Program-made: the position numbers and the translations under genes
The notes under the pieces: generated by a model
The model's database searches: none
What the model saw: only the letters and a program-made list of their open reading frames with translations
Told to the model about the DNA's origin: nothing
Shown: positions 42,287-51,235 of the stretch, piece after piece
Layout: each line of letters starts with the position of its first letter
Numbering within the stretch: position 1 is the stretch's first letter
NCBI GenBank assembly: GCA_040883315.1
Contig: JBFLKU010000019.1
Location: forward strand, 1 to 64,000
Length of the DNA: 64,000 nt
Source of the DNA: JAFGUF01 sp040883315
GTDB taxonomy: Bacteria > Bacillota > Clostridia > Christensenellales > UMGS416
Direction: 5' to 3'

Positions 42287-42361
42287 GCTCCCATAGTCTA
42301 GCGGTCAGGACGTTGGCCTCTCACGCCGAAAACAGGGGTTCGATTCCCCTTGGGGGTACCA
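42287..42361 (+). tRNA. tRNA-Glu, anticodon CTC
   Basis: 75 nt including an encoded CCA. Acceptor GCTCCCA pairs with TGGGGGT (G-T at the first pair), the D arm contains TCTAGCGGTCAGGA, the anticodon loop CTCTCAC gives CTC (codon GAG), and the T arm has GGGGTTCGATTCCCC. Single gene with its own promoter and terminator. Confidence 0.93.
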
Positions 42362-42363
42362 AA

Positions 42364-42394
42364 ACACACTATGCTCTTAGCAGGTGTGTTTTTT
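42364..42394 (+). terminator. Terminator of tRNA-Glu
   Basis: ACACAC / GTGTGT with an inner TGCT/AGCA stem, followed by TTTTTT. Confidence 0.82.
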
Positions 42395-42412
42395 ATTATT
42401 TTGTTATATATC

Positions 42413-42444
42413 AAAAAAGGACAACCATTATTGGCTGTCCTTTT
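42413..42444 (-). terminator. Terminator of the secreted-protein gene
   Basis: AAAAGGACA / TGTCCTTTT stem (42415-42423, 42436-42444) with an inner CCA/TGG, followed by TTGATA on the minus strand and preceded by the T-rich arm. 16 nt beyond the stop codon. Confidence 0.75.
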
Positions 42445-42460
42445 ATTTAACAATTATAGA

Positions 42461-43546
42461 TTATGGAACATCATTAGATATTGTAACTGTAATAAAACCA
42501 GTATATTCTTGTGCTGATACAGTCATAACTGCATTTGTTTGCAGATACAAATAGATATTTGTAATGCTTATACCAGCATAATCAGTGCCAACACCCCATG
42601 TATTAGGCGTAATTGCAACAGGATCTGTGAAACCTGTTACACCCGGATCATTAGGAAGCTCTTGTGCTGTTACTGCTGAATAAGTAGGCGATGTATCAAC
42701 TGCTAAGGAAAATTCATCTGCCGCATCTACTAGAGTATCGTACGAAATTGTATTAGGATCACTATTTGACCATGCTGTTTCAGCACTGATATTTAAATCA
42801 TAAGCACCATTAGCGGTTACATCCAATGGATATGATGGGTCAAATACTTGTGCAGCTAGGTCTGCATATGCCATTCCAGCTGTAGCACCTGTCCAATAAG
42901 GACCTGCTGCTGGGTCTGCATACATCTCTCCGTACCAATCCATGCCTATATAAGTTCCAGCTGTTCCATCTGCTAACTGGAATGTTTCGTTTCCTGTAGA
43001 GTCGACTACTAATACACCAATAACCCATTTGTCTGTGTCAGTTGGTGTTTCCACCTCTTGTGCTTCTTTGCCAGGTGTTACTGTGAAATTAGCGAATGCA
43101 AACGAATTCACCTCACCACCTGTTGGCATTCCTGCTGGTGATGACGCAGTCCATGTTGTGTTTGTAGTATCTGTACTAAAAGAACCAATACCATCCCATA
43201 CTTCCACCCAGTGAAGGGTTTGGCTGTCAAGGTTACTACTTTTTATATTACCAATGGTATCTGGTAAAACGGTAGGATCCCCTGCTGTTGTTGTGTACCA
43301 GAATACTAAAAATACCTGGCTAATATCACTAAAGCCATCAGCGTCTGATACAGTTAGGTTGACCGTACAGGCTGTCGTTGGCTGCAACGGTATATTTGTT
43401 ACTGTGAACAAATCAACGGTAGGTTCATTGTTGTCTGTAAGCGTAATATGTCCCGTATAGTTATCAGCTAAAGCCAATGTAGGAACTAAAACGAATACTA
43501 ACACAACTGCGATCAACAAAATACTAAGTGTCTTCTTACTTTTCAT
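42461..43546 (-). CDS. Secreted, acidic Thr/Asp-rich protein of unknown function
   Basis: 361 residues with a clear signal peptide (basic start, hydrophobic 6-25, cleavage likely after LALA at residue 27). The mature part has very few lysines and arginines, is rich in Thr, Asp and aromatic residues, and looks like beta-sandwich domains: an N-terminal part with VNLTVSDADGFSDISQVFLV (about 62-81) typical of extracellular Ig-like or cadherin-like folds. No anchoring motif or lipobox is seen, so it should be released or loosely bound. GGAG lies 8 nt before ATG; the message has a long leader of about 185 nt. The function is unknown. Confidence 0.75.
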   Translation of the reverse strand: MKSKKTLSILLIAVVLVFVLVPTLALADNYTGHITLTDNNEPTVDLFTVTNIPLQPTTACTVNLTVSDADGFSDISQVFLVFWYTTTAGDPTVLPDTIGNIKSSNLDSQTLHWVEVWDGIGSFSTDTTNTTWTASSPAGMPTGGEVNSFAFANFTVTPGKEAQEVETPTDTDKWVIGVLVVDSTGNETFQLADGTAGTYIGMDWYGEMYADPAAGPYWTGATAGMAYADLAAQVFDPSYPLDVTANGAYDLNISAETAWSNSDPNTISYDTLVDAADEFSLAVDTSPTYSAVTAQELPNDPGVTGFTDPVAITPNTWGVGTDYAGISITNIYLYLQTNAVMTVSAQEYTGFITVTISNDVP

Positions 43547-43731
43547 TTACTTGTCTCCTTTTCATTATTTATGTACTTGCATATATATATTTAGCTGCAA
43601 AATAAAATACTATATCCAAATACACCCAACAAACCTCATAAAACTCAAGTACATATGTAACAATCCAATAAACAAGCAACTATAAAGCCCTACCTTGCTA
43701 TACAGTTTACATTGCTGTAACATCGTACACT
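43547..43731 (-). promoter_or_regulatory. Long leader of the secreted-protein gene
   Basis: About 185 nt of untranslated leader. TATGTACTTG (43570-43579) and CAAGTACATA (43646-43655) are perfectly complementary over 10 bp, giving a large stem-loop that ends about 24 nt before the start codon. A small hairpin TTACA-GCAA-TGTAA (43698-43711) lies near the 5' end. I recognise no riboswitch class. It may stabilise the mRNA of an abundant exported protein. Confidence 0.5.
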
Positions 43732-43737
43732 ATCTGA

Positions 43738-43766
43738 ATTATACAATACAGATTATTAAAATTCAA
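43738..43766 (-). promoter_or_regulatory. Promoter of the secreted-protein gene
   Basis: Minus-strand TTGAAT (43761-43766), 17-nt spacer, TATAAT (43738-43743). The remaining stretch to 43838 shows only the GerMN downstream region; no gene is seen. Confidence 0.7.
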
Positions 43767-43838
43767 CGAATTGCCTAAAAAGTTCGATATTTCTTAACAA
43801 TTCAAGTGCTTTTTAGACATAATTGTTAATAACTTGCT

Positions 43839-45278
43839 TTAATCAAACACAATTCCGGGATTATTTAGAATTGCAGTCTCTATATAAAGGTTATCTCCAA
43901 GTTTTTCATATACAGCGTCATCCACCAGTATTTGAACGCTATTTACGTTTTCCAGCTCTGTTAAAGTATTGACCAGAGAGTATAAAAACATTTTTCTATT
44001 CTTGTATGGAAGCACTTTTATCTTGCTATATAAATTCTCTGATATATTTACAAAGCAGCACGAATCATGCACAACCACCGATAAAACGTCATCCTTAGTT
44101 ATCCCTTCCGGAATAATTTTTGATGTATTAGTTTTATAGTCACCATCTGCAGAAATTATCTCCAGCACTCTTTCGGTTGGATTGTTGTATCTGGTTTGGC
44201 TCATAGCAAAATCTATCTTTATCAAATACTCCAAATCACTGTTTGGCATATATACCGTGACTATCTGACCGATGTTTTCAATAAACATTTCTTTTGTCAA
44301 AAGACTCTCTTCTAGTGCCGGCTGCCCATTTATCAATATCCTCACTGCACTAACATTATCATAATAGCTTAGTAAGGTCAGTGCTATTCCGCCGCACATC
44401 ATATACCGTGTTTTGTTATCCATAGTTTCGATCTTGGGAGATTCTAGTCTTATGGTAATAATATTCTGTCCGTCTTCTTCTTCAACAATTGCACTTGTCG
44501 ACATCAAAACGTTTTGCGGTATGCATGATTTTATTCCACTACCGTAATATGGTTCATTTTTCAGCAGTTTAAACAAATCTTCTGCAGCTTTTTCTTTTCC
44601 TATTGTAATATTGCTGATTTCAGCTATTAAAAAATTGGAGTCTTTATCCAAAAAATATAATATATTTTTATTCTTTGTCATCTTTCTTTGCTCATCTTCG
44701 ATTATATTTATATGATCTAAATACATCAGATGCAAAGACGAGCTATTAGTGGTCATAGGGTTTACCAATAATCCTCTATTCACAAATTGACTTCCGTTAA
44801 GCATTATCTCAACATACTCTATTGTGTTTATTTCGCATAAAGTATTAACTATAGAAACAATTCCAGCTAAAATTTCTTTTTCTGTCAAAACTGAAAAATC
44901 ACCGATTAAATTTATTTCTGCTAAATTCCTGCTGACAACTAACCAGCCTAAACTAACATTTCCTCCAAATGGCACACTATAATTGTCCTCTTCGGTCAAT
45001 GTAGTATTCAGCAGCTTGTTCGCAACCACTTTTACTTCGCTGCTACCTTGAAGTATGCTGATTTCCTTAACAACTCTAACTAAGTTATCGTTTGTTGTAT
45101 CAGGGTAGTACATTGTAACGGTTTTAGTATTAATAAAATCGCTGGTCATTTCATATTTTTCGCCTACAAAGCTGCCTTCTAATCCGGAAGGTGCAATTTC
45201 AGCATTGTTTATACAGCTTGATAGTACAATTGCAATAATTATTAGTATATATAAAACTGTTATTCTGGCCTTTTTCAT
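43839..45278 (-). CDS. GerMN-domain lipoprotein (two repeats)
   Basis: Lipoprotein of 479 residues with signal and lipobox VLSSC (Cys22). Two GerMN-type domains are inferred: about 80-200 and about 320-470, with SLGWLVVSRNLAEINLIGDF and VNTLCEINTIEYVEIMLNG, and a matching second half ending VNTLTELENVNSVQILVDD. GerMN domains are known from spore germination protein GerM and many non-spore lipoproteins, thought to bind cell-wall or lipoprotein partners. It is the last gene of a four-gene unit with a two-component system, 2 nt after the previous gene. AGGTGAG precedes the ATG. Confidence 0.83.
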   Translation of the reverse strand: MKKARITVLYILIIIAIVLSSCINNAEIAPSGLEGSFVGEKYEMTSDFINTKTVTMYYPDTTNDNLVRVVKEISILQGSSEVKVVANKLLNTTLTEEDNYSVPFGGNVSLGWLVVSRNLAEINLIGDFSVLTEKEILAGIVSIVNTLCEINTIEYVEIMLNGSQFVNRGLLVNPMTTNSSSLHLMYLDHINIIEDEQRKMTKNKNILYFLDKDSNFLIAEISNITIGKEKAAEDLFKLLKNEPYYGSGIKSCIPQNVLMSTSAIVEEEDGQNIITIRLESPKIETMDNKTRYMMCGGIALTLLSYYDNVSAVRILINGQPALEESLLTKEMFIENIGQIVTVYMPNSDLEYLIKIDFAMSQTRYNNPTERVLEIISADGDYKTNTSKIIPEGITKDDVLSVVVHDSCCFVNISENLYSKIKVLPYKNRKMFLYSLVNTLTELENVNSVQILVDDAVYEKLGDNLYIETAILNNPGIVFD

Positions 45279-45280
45279 AA

Positions 45281-46276
45281 TTACTCACCTAGCAAAATAT
45301 GATTGAGTGAATTAATAGTGCATTTCCATATTCCGTCTTCGAAAACCATTTTTACTGATATGTTGCTCTTCACTTCATCCGTTCCTGATGCTATTGCAAA
45401 CGTATAGTTTAGGACTACAACAGCTGAATCTCCACTAAGTGACACGGTGTCACTTACTATATTGTACTCTAATAATGACAAGTTGTTCAGCTCAAATTGC
45501 CGTGCAAGCTCATCTACACTTGCATTGGGTTCATCTGCTATGCTGGTATATTTCAATACTTTTTCCCAGTTCTTTTCGCTTACTGCATTCATAATGGTGC
45601 TTATTGATGAAACAGGAGAAAAGATTAAATCAGTATTTCTATAAATAGGCTCCATCAGTTGGTTTTCGCCCTCACCCAGAAATCCCATCTCTTTTCGCGT
45701 GGGTCTTGTTCCGTTGCCATTGTTGTCATAGTCGATATAAAACTGCACAAAAGAATATGTGCCCATTTCAGTTATTGTATTCGCGATTGAAAAAAGCGCC
45801 ATTTTCCTTGTGTCTAGTACTAATTGATTGAAAACTTCTATATCTTCAATATCCTGACCTAGGCCAACAGGCGGTGTGAGAAACTGATCACTTAGCGAAA
45901 CAAACAGGACATCTTCCTTTCCTTCCACAGAAATCAATCGGGTATTCTCATTTATACACGGAACGATATTGGATGAGCCGCCTTTCGGCCCTGCTATTAG
46001 CTGCTTTATCAGAGTTTCCTCTATTGATCTGCTTTCTGGGATAGTCAAAGTTCTTATCTCGGGCGTCAAATAGCTTTCACCATCCATCATAAAATAAAGC
46101 ATATAGTCCTTTGCCTGTGCTTTGCTGGTGTCGCCAGGGAATATCGGAACATCATCTTTCAAATCATTATCCGAAATCAACGGAGAACATCCACTGAAAT
46201 TCAGCAATATCGTAAATAATAGTATTATAATAAGTGGTTTTTTAATATGTATCATTTTCTTTACCTTCTCATTCAT
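45281..46276 (-). CDS. GerMN-domain lipoprotein
   Basis: Lipoprotein of 331 residues: lipobox NFSGC (Cys30; an in-frame ATG at residue 8 would also give a valid signal). A GerMN-type domain covers about 55-185, with LIKQLIAGPKGGSSNIVP, VLFVSLSDQFLTPP and ALFSIANTITEMGTYSFVQF. The last 115 residues look like an NTF2-like fold (MNAVSEKNWEKVLKYTS and DGIWKCTINSLNH). It overlaps the kinase stop by 4 nt (ATGA), so it is translationally coupled to it. It probably interacts with the kinase sensor outside the cell, as YycH/YycI do for WalK (inference). Confidence 0.83.
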   Translation of the reverse strand: MNEKVKKMIHIKKPLIIILLFTILLNFSGCSPLISDNDLKDDVPIFPGDTSKAQAKDYMLYFMMDGESYLTPEIRTLTIPESRSIEETLIKQLIAGPKGGSSNIVPCINENTRLISVEGKEDVLFVSLSDQFLTPPVGLGQDIEDIEVFNQLVLDTRKMALFSIANTITEMGTYSFVQFYIDYDNNGNGTRPTRKEMGFLGEGENQLMEPIYRNTDLIFSPVSSISTIMNAVSEKNWEKVLKYTSIADEPNASVDELARQFELNNLSLLEYNIVSDTVSLSGDSAVVVLNYTFAIASGTDEVKSNISVKMVFEDGIWKCTINSLNHILLGE

Positions 46277-47766
46277 TCTCTTGGCAGCATCACTGTAAAT
46301 TTGGTGCCTTTATCAATTTCCGATTCTGCATATACTTCGCCCTCATGCAGTCTGACAATTGATTTTACTATCGAAAGTCCCAGTCCTGATCCGCCCGTTT
46401 CTCTGGCCCTAGCTTTATCTACTCTATAAAATCTATCAAATATGTATGGAAGTTCTGATTCCGGAATTCCTATACCGTTGTCTTCTACCATAAATACTAT
46501 ATTTTGAATGCTCTGAACCAAATGGACTTTTACAATGCCGTTTTTCTTGGAATATTTTATGGCGTTTTCTATTATGTTGATGCACATACGCTCAATTAGC
46601 TTAACATCAGCTTTTATTATGCACTGACCTTCTGAATTGTTTTGGATATTTATTTTTTTCTTCTCGGCAATTGGCTCCAGCTTTCGACAAACGTCTGCTA
46701 AAAGCTCTGTGAAATCGAAAGTTGTAAAATATAGCAGTTCACTGCCCTGTTCATCCTGACGAACTAAAGTAAGCAGTTCATTAATCATTACAGTTAATCT
46801 GTCTATTTCGTTGTTTATATCATCAAGAAATTCTGTGGTCATTTCTTTATTATATTCTTTTTGATGCTGAAGTGTCTCCACCAAAACCTTGATAGATGCC
46901 ATAGGCGTCTTTATTTCGTGCGATGCATTTGCCACAAATTCATTGCGAGTTCTATCGATATCTTCAAGTCTTTGTGTCATGTCATTAAATGTTTTTGCCA
47001 TCAATGCCAGCTCCGACCTACCATCAATTGATACTCTATGCCTGAAGTCGCCCTGCCCTATTCTTATGATACCTTGTGTCAGGTCTCTTATGGGCTGCAC
47101 CATAGCACCTGATATAAATGCACTGATTGTAAGCATAGTGATGCCTGTTATTAAAATAACCAAAAACATCTGCCACCTAATTAATGAAGTTTGCTCTACA
47201 ATTGATTCGATGCTAACGCTAAGTATCATTGAACCAAGCACTTTTGATTCAGATACAATAGGTATTGCACAATACATTACCCATTCATAGCCTTTTTTTG
47301 ATTTGCCAACGAATCTTTGGAGCTCTCCCCATAGATTGTTGGGATAAAGTGATGTTCTGTCACTGGTGGCTTCTAGCAGTCTAAACCCATATTTGGCATC
47401 TCCCGTGCCCTGCAACACAGACATTATTTCAGATTGATCCAGCTTCTGACCGTTTAATGTCGAATAGCTGTCCACCTGTACAATTCCTTTATCATCTGCT
47501 ATCAGAACCCTGCCACCCAGCTCTGCACCCACTTCCTTTGTCAGTGTATAAAGATTTTTTGCATCTGATTTCGACAAAAGATTAGCAGCACGAACTGAAT
47601 AGTTCTGGACTGATTCAATATATTCTGAAGCGGCGCGCTGAACCATATAATCTTCAACAACACCGCTTACTAATTCAAATATCACATAAAGTGCCACAGC
47701 GATAGCTAAAAAATATGCTGCAACAATTCGCCATCTTATACTATGTAATGGATTATTTTTCAGCAA
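46273..47766 (-). CDS. Sensor histidine kinase, WalK/ResE-like
   Basis: Membrane kinase of 497 residues. Two membrane helices (about 14-34 and 200-222) enclose an extracellular sensor of about 165 residues, followed by HAMP (about 222-272), the phosphoacceptor helix with His283 (NASHEIKTPMAS), and the catalytic domain with N box IIENAIKYSKKNG, G1 VEDNGIGIPESE, F box FDRFYRV and G2 GGSGLGLSIV. The PAS domain common in WalK is not evident. The start is TTG and lies 14 nt inside the response regulator gene, in another frame; an alternative start cannot be excluded. Partner regulator directly upstream, GerMN lipoproteins downstream. Confidence 0.93.
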   Translation of the reverse strand: MLKNNPLHSIRWRIVAAYFLAIAVALYVIFELVSGVVEDYMVQRAASEYIESVQNYSVRAANLLSKSDAKNLYTLTKEVGAELGGRVLIADDKGIVQVDSYSTLNGQKLDQSEIMSVLQGTGDAKYGFRLLEATSDRTSLYPNNLWGELQRFVGKSKKGYEWVMYCAIPIVSESKVLGSMILSVSIESIVEQTSLIRWQMFLVILITGITMLTISAFISGAMVQPIRDLTQGIIRIGQGDFRHRVSIDGRSELALMAKTFNDMTQRLEDIDRTRNEFVANASHEIKTPMASIKVLVETLQHQKEYNKEMTTEFLDDINNEIDRLTVMINELLTLVRQDEQGSELLYFTTFDFTELLADVCRKLEPIAEKKKINIQNNSEGQCIIKADVKLIERMCINIIENAIKYSKKNGIVKVHLVQSIQNIVFMVEDNGIGIPESELPYIFDRFYRVDKARARETGGSGLGLSIVKSIVRLHEGEVYAESEIDKGTKFTVMLPRE

Positions 47767-48442
47767 AGTAATAACCGAAACCCCACTTTGTTAGAATATA
47801 TTCCGGCTGAGCACTGTCTGGCTCTATTTTTTCTCTCAGCCTTCTAATGTGCACGTCAACAGTTCTTAGTTCGCCCATGTAGTCATATTTCCACACAGTA
47901 TCCAAAAGCTGCTCTCTGGAGAATACTTTCCCCTTGTTTACTATAAATAAATGAAGCAAATCAAACTCTTTTGCTGTCAAATTGATTTCTTTTCCGTCAA
48001 CCTGAACAGAGCGATTATCAAGATTTACTATCATGCCCTTTACAGATATTTCGTTGTTCGTATTGTCAGGAGCCATAGAATCAATTCGCCTAAATAGCGA
48101 TTTTATTCTTGCCTTCACTTCCAATATGTTAAAAGGCTTCACCATATAGTCATCTGCACCATATTCAAGACCTAAGATTTTGTCCATATCTTCGCCTTTT
48201 GCAGTCAACATTATAATCGGAATTGATTTTGTTTCTCTTACCTGCTGGCAGACCGTAATTCCGTCTACTTTGGGCAGCATCAAATCAAGCAATACTAAGT
48301 CAAAATCGCCCTCTTCAATCTTCTCCAGAGCTTCTTCTCCGTCGTAGGCTACGTCTGTGTCATAGCCTTCCTGCTCTAGTGAAAATTTTAATCCCTTCAC
48401 GATTAGCGGCTCGTCATCTACTATCAATATCTTCTTTGGCAT
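47753..48442 (-). CDS. OmpR-family response regulator
   Basis: Transcription factor of 229 residues. Receiver domain: acidic pocket DD (9-10), phosphorylation site Asp53 in LLDLMLP, Thr80, Lys102 in YMVKPF. Winged-helix C-terminus includes NLTAKEFDLLHLFIVNKGKVFSREQLLD and RTVDVHIRRLREKIEPD. These features are close to WalR/PhoP regulators. AAGGA lies 10 nt before ATG. First gene of the regulator-kinase-GerMN-GerMN operon, and likely to control cell-wall or envelope genes. Confidence 0.94.
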   Translation of the reverse strand: MPKKILIVDDEPLIVKGLKFSLEQEGYDTDVAYDGEEALEKIEEGDFDLVLLDLMLPKVDGITVCQQVRETKSIPIIMLTAKGEDMDKILGLEYGADDYMVKPFNILEVKARIKSLFRRIDSMAPDNTNNEISVKGMIVNLDNRSVQVDGKEINLTAKEFDLLHLFIVNKGKVFSREQLLDTVWKYDYMGELRTVDVHIRRLREKIEPDSAQPEYILTKWGFGYYFAEK

Positions 48443-48601
48443 ACATTTAGTTTCCTTTACATATACTTCTATAATCTTAAAGAACTATACAATGTATCAT
48501 AACATATTTGTAATAGTTTTAAAATATTTTTTTATATAATTACACTATTTTGGAGAACTTTTTTAATAAAATGCAACTAAAAATGACATTTTCTTGTTAT
48601 T

Positions 48602-49228
48602 TTAATGTGGTTTTAGTTCTTTTAATATTCTTTTTACTGATTTTTTAATAAAAACGTCTGCATCCTCTAAAGTTAAATATTTCATGCTTTCTGCGGTAAT
48701 ATCATACTTAATAGACTGGGATTTTTGTGTTTTAAATAGCTCAATTTCGCCCGGTGATACATAATAATTAATATTGGATATTTTTGTGCCTAGTATGCCA
48801 TTCCAAAGAGATGCATACTCATTTTTTCTGTTCATCCACTTTTCGATGTAGTTCATATCGTCAATTAATATCTTTTTAGAGAAGTCAGCATCATATTTCT
48901 TTTTTAGGTTTGCAAATATGCCGGAAAGCCATAGAACATCTGTCATTATATGAATAAAATATCCTTTTAAAAATAGGTTATCGCTCAATTTAAATTCATC
49001 TATAGCCTCATACCAGCTTTTTTTAATGCCAAAATTGCGGTAATGCGAATCCTCTATGTCTTCGCCATTGTAGTCTACGCGCATAAATACTGCATCAGGT
49101 GCAATAGCTCCTAGCAAAAACTGTCCGGAAATTTTTATCCCCATTGATTCTGCAACATCATTTGCTATCTTCAGATGTATTGTGGCTGGTGCCATCTCTG
49201 CTGCGTTTGTGTATGCTACTTTATTCAT
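48602..49228 (-). CDS. Zinc-dependent phospholipase C-like protein
   Basis: Protein of 208 residues, with MAPATIHLKIANDVAESMGI and FLLGAIAPDAVFMRVDY, then SHYRN and GYFIHIMTDVLW: the pattern of the zinc-dependent phospholipase C / S1-P1-related family (conserved His and Asp as metal ligands). No signal peptide is evident, so it is probably cytoplasmic, and a true lipase activity is not established for such short members. GGGAG lies 9 nt before ATG, and the start overlaps the stop of the upstream GlpP-like gene by 8 nt. The second in-frame ATG (residue 12) would start closer to the family's usual N-terminus. Confidence 0.72.
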   Translation of the reverse strand: MNKVAYTNAAEMAPATIHLKIANDVAESMGIKISGQFLLGAIAPDAVFMRVDYNGEDIEDSHYRNFGIKKSWYEAIDEFKLSDNLFLKGYFIHIMTDVLWLSGIFANLKKKYDADFSKKILIDDMNYIEKWMNRKNEYASLWNGILGTKISNINYYVSPGEIELFKTQKSQSIKYDITAESMKYLTLEDADVFIKKSVKRILKELKPH

Positions 49229-49802
49229 GTTTTGCTGCTCCCGTTTCCCATAAAGACATTGTACTGGTAGACACAGCCAGTGCTCCCGCGATTATTGCTG
49301 TATCCACTTCTTCTCTTTCCGTCACCATTCCGCCAGCTATTATAGGCTGGTTTATATATTTTTTTATATTTGATATAGCCTTTGGTATCACCCCAGGCAT
49401 TAATTCTATAAAATCCGCTGATGATTTTTTTGCCATGTCTATTCCGGACTCTATTGAGCTGGAATCCAGCAAAAACATTCTCTGCACAGCCATCATATCC
49501 AGCTGCTTTGCATGCTTTATCAGGTGATGCCTTGTGCTAATTATGCCGTGTGGCTTGATTTCCTTGTTTAGAAACTCCACAGCCCATGTATCCTTGCCGA
49601 GACCTTCCACTATGTCCACATGAACAAAAACTATTTTGCTTTTTACCTTTAGCATATTCACTATCTTTGGCAATGCACATATATTACAGCCCAATACAAA
49701 CACAACTTTGCAGCTAGATACAGATGCATATCTAGCAGATTTCTCGTCTTTTACAGCTGCAATAATCTTATTATTCTCTAGTAATTTTGCTATCGTACTC
49801 AT
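49221..49802 (-). CDS. GlpP family glycerol-3-phosphate responsive antiterminator
   Basis: Protein of 193 residues resembling GlpP, a TIM-barrel-like RNA-binding antiterminator activated by glycerol 3-phosphate. Matching phrases: IVFVHVDIVEGLGKD, HGIISTRHHLIKHAKQLDMM, RMFLLDSSSIESGI, ADFIELMPGVIPKAI, QPIIAGGMVTEREEVDTAI and ALAVSTSTMSLWETG. Its classical targets are glpFK and glpD leaders, none of which lies nearby. It overlaps a phospholipase-like gene, which could supply or consume glycerol phosphates (inference). The ribosome site is GGGAAG, a little distant. Confidence 0.9.
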   Translation of the reverse strand: MSTIAKLLENNKIIAAVKDEKSARYASVSSCKVVFVLGCNICALPKIVNMLKVKSKIVFVHVDIVEGLGKDTWAVEFLNKEIKPHGIISTRHHLIKHAKQLDMMAVQRMFLLDSSSIESGIDMAKKSSADFIELMPGVIPKAISNIKKYINQPIIAGGMVTEREEVDTAIIAGALAVSTSTMSLWETGAAKHE

Positions 49803-49832
49803 TATACACTATACTTCCCTATTACATACTAT

Positions 49833-49861
49833 ATAGTATATTCTAGATATAAATATGTCAA
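49833..49861 (-). promoter_or_regulatory. Promoter of the glpP-like operon
   Basis: Minus-strand TTGACA (49856-49861), 17-nt spacer, TACTAT (49833-49838), 31 nt before the start codon. Confidence 0.7.
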
Positions 49862-49868
49862 TAAAAAT

Positions 49869-49899
49869 GTCTCTTATAACACAAAGTGTTACAAGAGAC
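49869..49899 (-). terminator. Terminator of the flavodiiron protein gene
   Basis: A 14-bp stem with one mismatch (GTCTCTTGTAACAC / GTGTTATAAGAGAC, 3-nt loop) followed by ATTTTTATT on the minus strand. Confidence 0.8.
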
Positions 49900-49927
49900 T
49901 TACAATAGTCTTTATTATATTGTAAAA

Positions 49928-51145
49928 TCATCTTTCTTTTAGCAATTCTACAAATTCTTTTAGTCGCTCATCTATCAAATCAAAATGCTCCTGCGTAGGA
50001 GTTCCTTTGAATTCCACGCTCTCAATAAATTCCCATGGGCATTTATATTTATCCATTATTTCTTTCAGCTCTTTTTCAGCACCGCCTGACCATCCGTATG
50101 AACCTATGCGAAATGCCAAGCGGTTGATAACACGCTTTTTCAGCAGCTCCTCTATTACGGCAGCAACAGGAGGGAACATTTTGTATTCATATGTAGGCAT
50201 AGCCAGAATAATGCCCTTAGAAGTCCAGGCAGAGGCTAATATTGTGCCCCATGAGTCTTCTGTGGCCTTATGAACGTTCACTTTTACATCTGTCTTTTCA
50301 AGAGTATTTTTAATATGCTCTACACCCTTTTCAGTCATTCCATACATAGAGCCCCAGATAAGGGTTATTTCATTTTTTTCAGGATTGCACTGATAGTTTG
50401 CGTATCTGATATAATCTTTTATTATTCTGCTCGGGTCTTTTCGCCAAACTAATCCATGCCCCGGAGCTATTATTTTAATATCTAAACCAGCGCATTTATC
50501 TATAGCCTTTAAAACAGCTGAAGAAAATGTAGCAACAATATTTGCATAGTACCTGACAGCCTCTTTTTCATAGAATTTCAGTTCTTCTTCTGTCAGTTCA
50601 TCGTCATAGCCTTTGTTTTCTGCAATCGTTCCAAATGATCCGAATGCATCGCATGTAAACAATGTGCCTGTTTCACTGTCGTAAGTTGCAATTGTATCAG
50701 GCCAGTGCACGTTTGGAATAGTTACAAAAGACAGCTCTCTGCCGCCTAAATCAAGAGTGTCCCCATCCTTAACCACAGTAATATTTTCTGTGTGCCCATA
50801 AAAAACTTCCAGCAGATTTTTGGCAGCTTGGCTGCATACAAGCTTAATATTGGGTTTAATTTTGCGAAGGTCTTCAATCCAGCCAGAATGGTCAGGCTCC
50901 ATATGATTTATTACAGCATATTCTAGGCTCTGTACGTCTATATCCATTTCTTCAAGCATCTTGAACAATGTCTCAGGGTATCCGTCCCAGTTGCAGACTC
51001 CGTCTATTATTGCTGTTTTTTCGCCTTTAACAATAAAAGAATTCAGATTTACTCCGTTTGGTATTTCCCAAATTCCTTCGAAAAGGATATTTTCTTGATT
51101 TACAGATAGTTTATATATTTCTGACGCTGTTTTTGTAATACTCAT
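49928..51145 (-). CDS. Flavodiiron protein (A-type, FprA-like)
   Basis: Cytoplasmic oxygen- or NO-reducing enzyme of 405 residues. The N-terminal metallo-beta-lactamase-like domain carries the diiron ligands NHMEPDHSGW (H-x-E-x-D-H), later HWPDTIATYD and APGHGLVWR. The C-terminal flavodoxin domain starts near 255 with IWGSMYGMTEKGVEHI. No extra rubredoxin domain, so it is class A. These enzymes protect anaerobes from oxygen or nitric oxide. AGAGGAG lies 7 nt before ATG. The divergent flavodoxin gene could supply electrons. Confidence 0.95.
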   Translation of the reverse strand: MSITKTASEIYKLSVNQENILFEGIWEIPNGVNLNSFIVKGEKTAIIDGVCNWDGYPETLFKMLEEMDIDVQSLEYAVINHMEPDHSGWIEDLRKIKPNIKLVCSQAAKNLLEVFYGHTENITVVKDGDTLDLGGRELSFVTIPNVHWPDTIATYDSETGTLFTCDAFGSFGTIAENKGYDDELTEEELKFYEKEAVRYYANIVATFSSAVLKAIDKCAGLDIKIIAPGHGLVWRKDPSRIIKDYIRYANYQCNPEKNEITLIWGSMYGMTEKGVEHIKNTLEKTDVKVNVHKATEDSWGTILASAWTSKGIILAMPTYEYKMFPPVAAVIEELLKKRVINRLAFRIGSYGWSGGAEKELKEIMDKYKCPWEFIESVEFKGTPTQEHFDLIDERLKEFVELLKER

Positions 51146-51193
51146 TGAATCTCCTCTATTATATAAAAATATTTATTTTCTTTTCAATTAATT

Positions 51194-51222
51194 AGTATAT
51201 ATTATTATTCAACTACAGTCAA
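51194..51222 (-). promoter_or_regulatory. Promoter of the flavodiiron protein gene
   Basis: Minus-strand TTGACT (51217-51222), 17-nt spacer, TATACT (51194-51199). Confidence 0.75.
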
Positions 51223-51235
51223 TATAGAGTTAGCG

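Noticed and set aside
42840..43460. Short frames inside the secreted-protein gene on both strands
   Set aside because: They are shadows of the 361-residue gene without ribosome sites.
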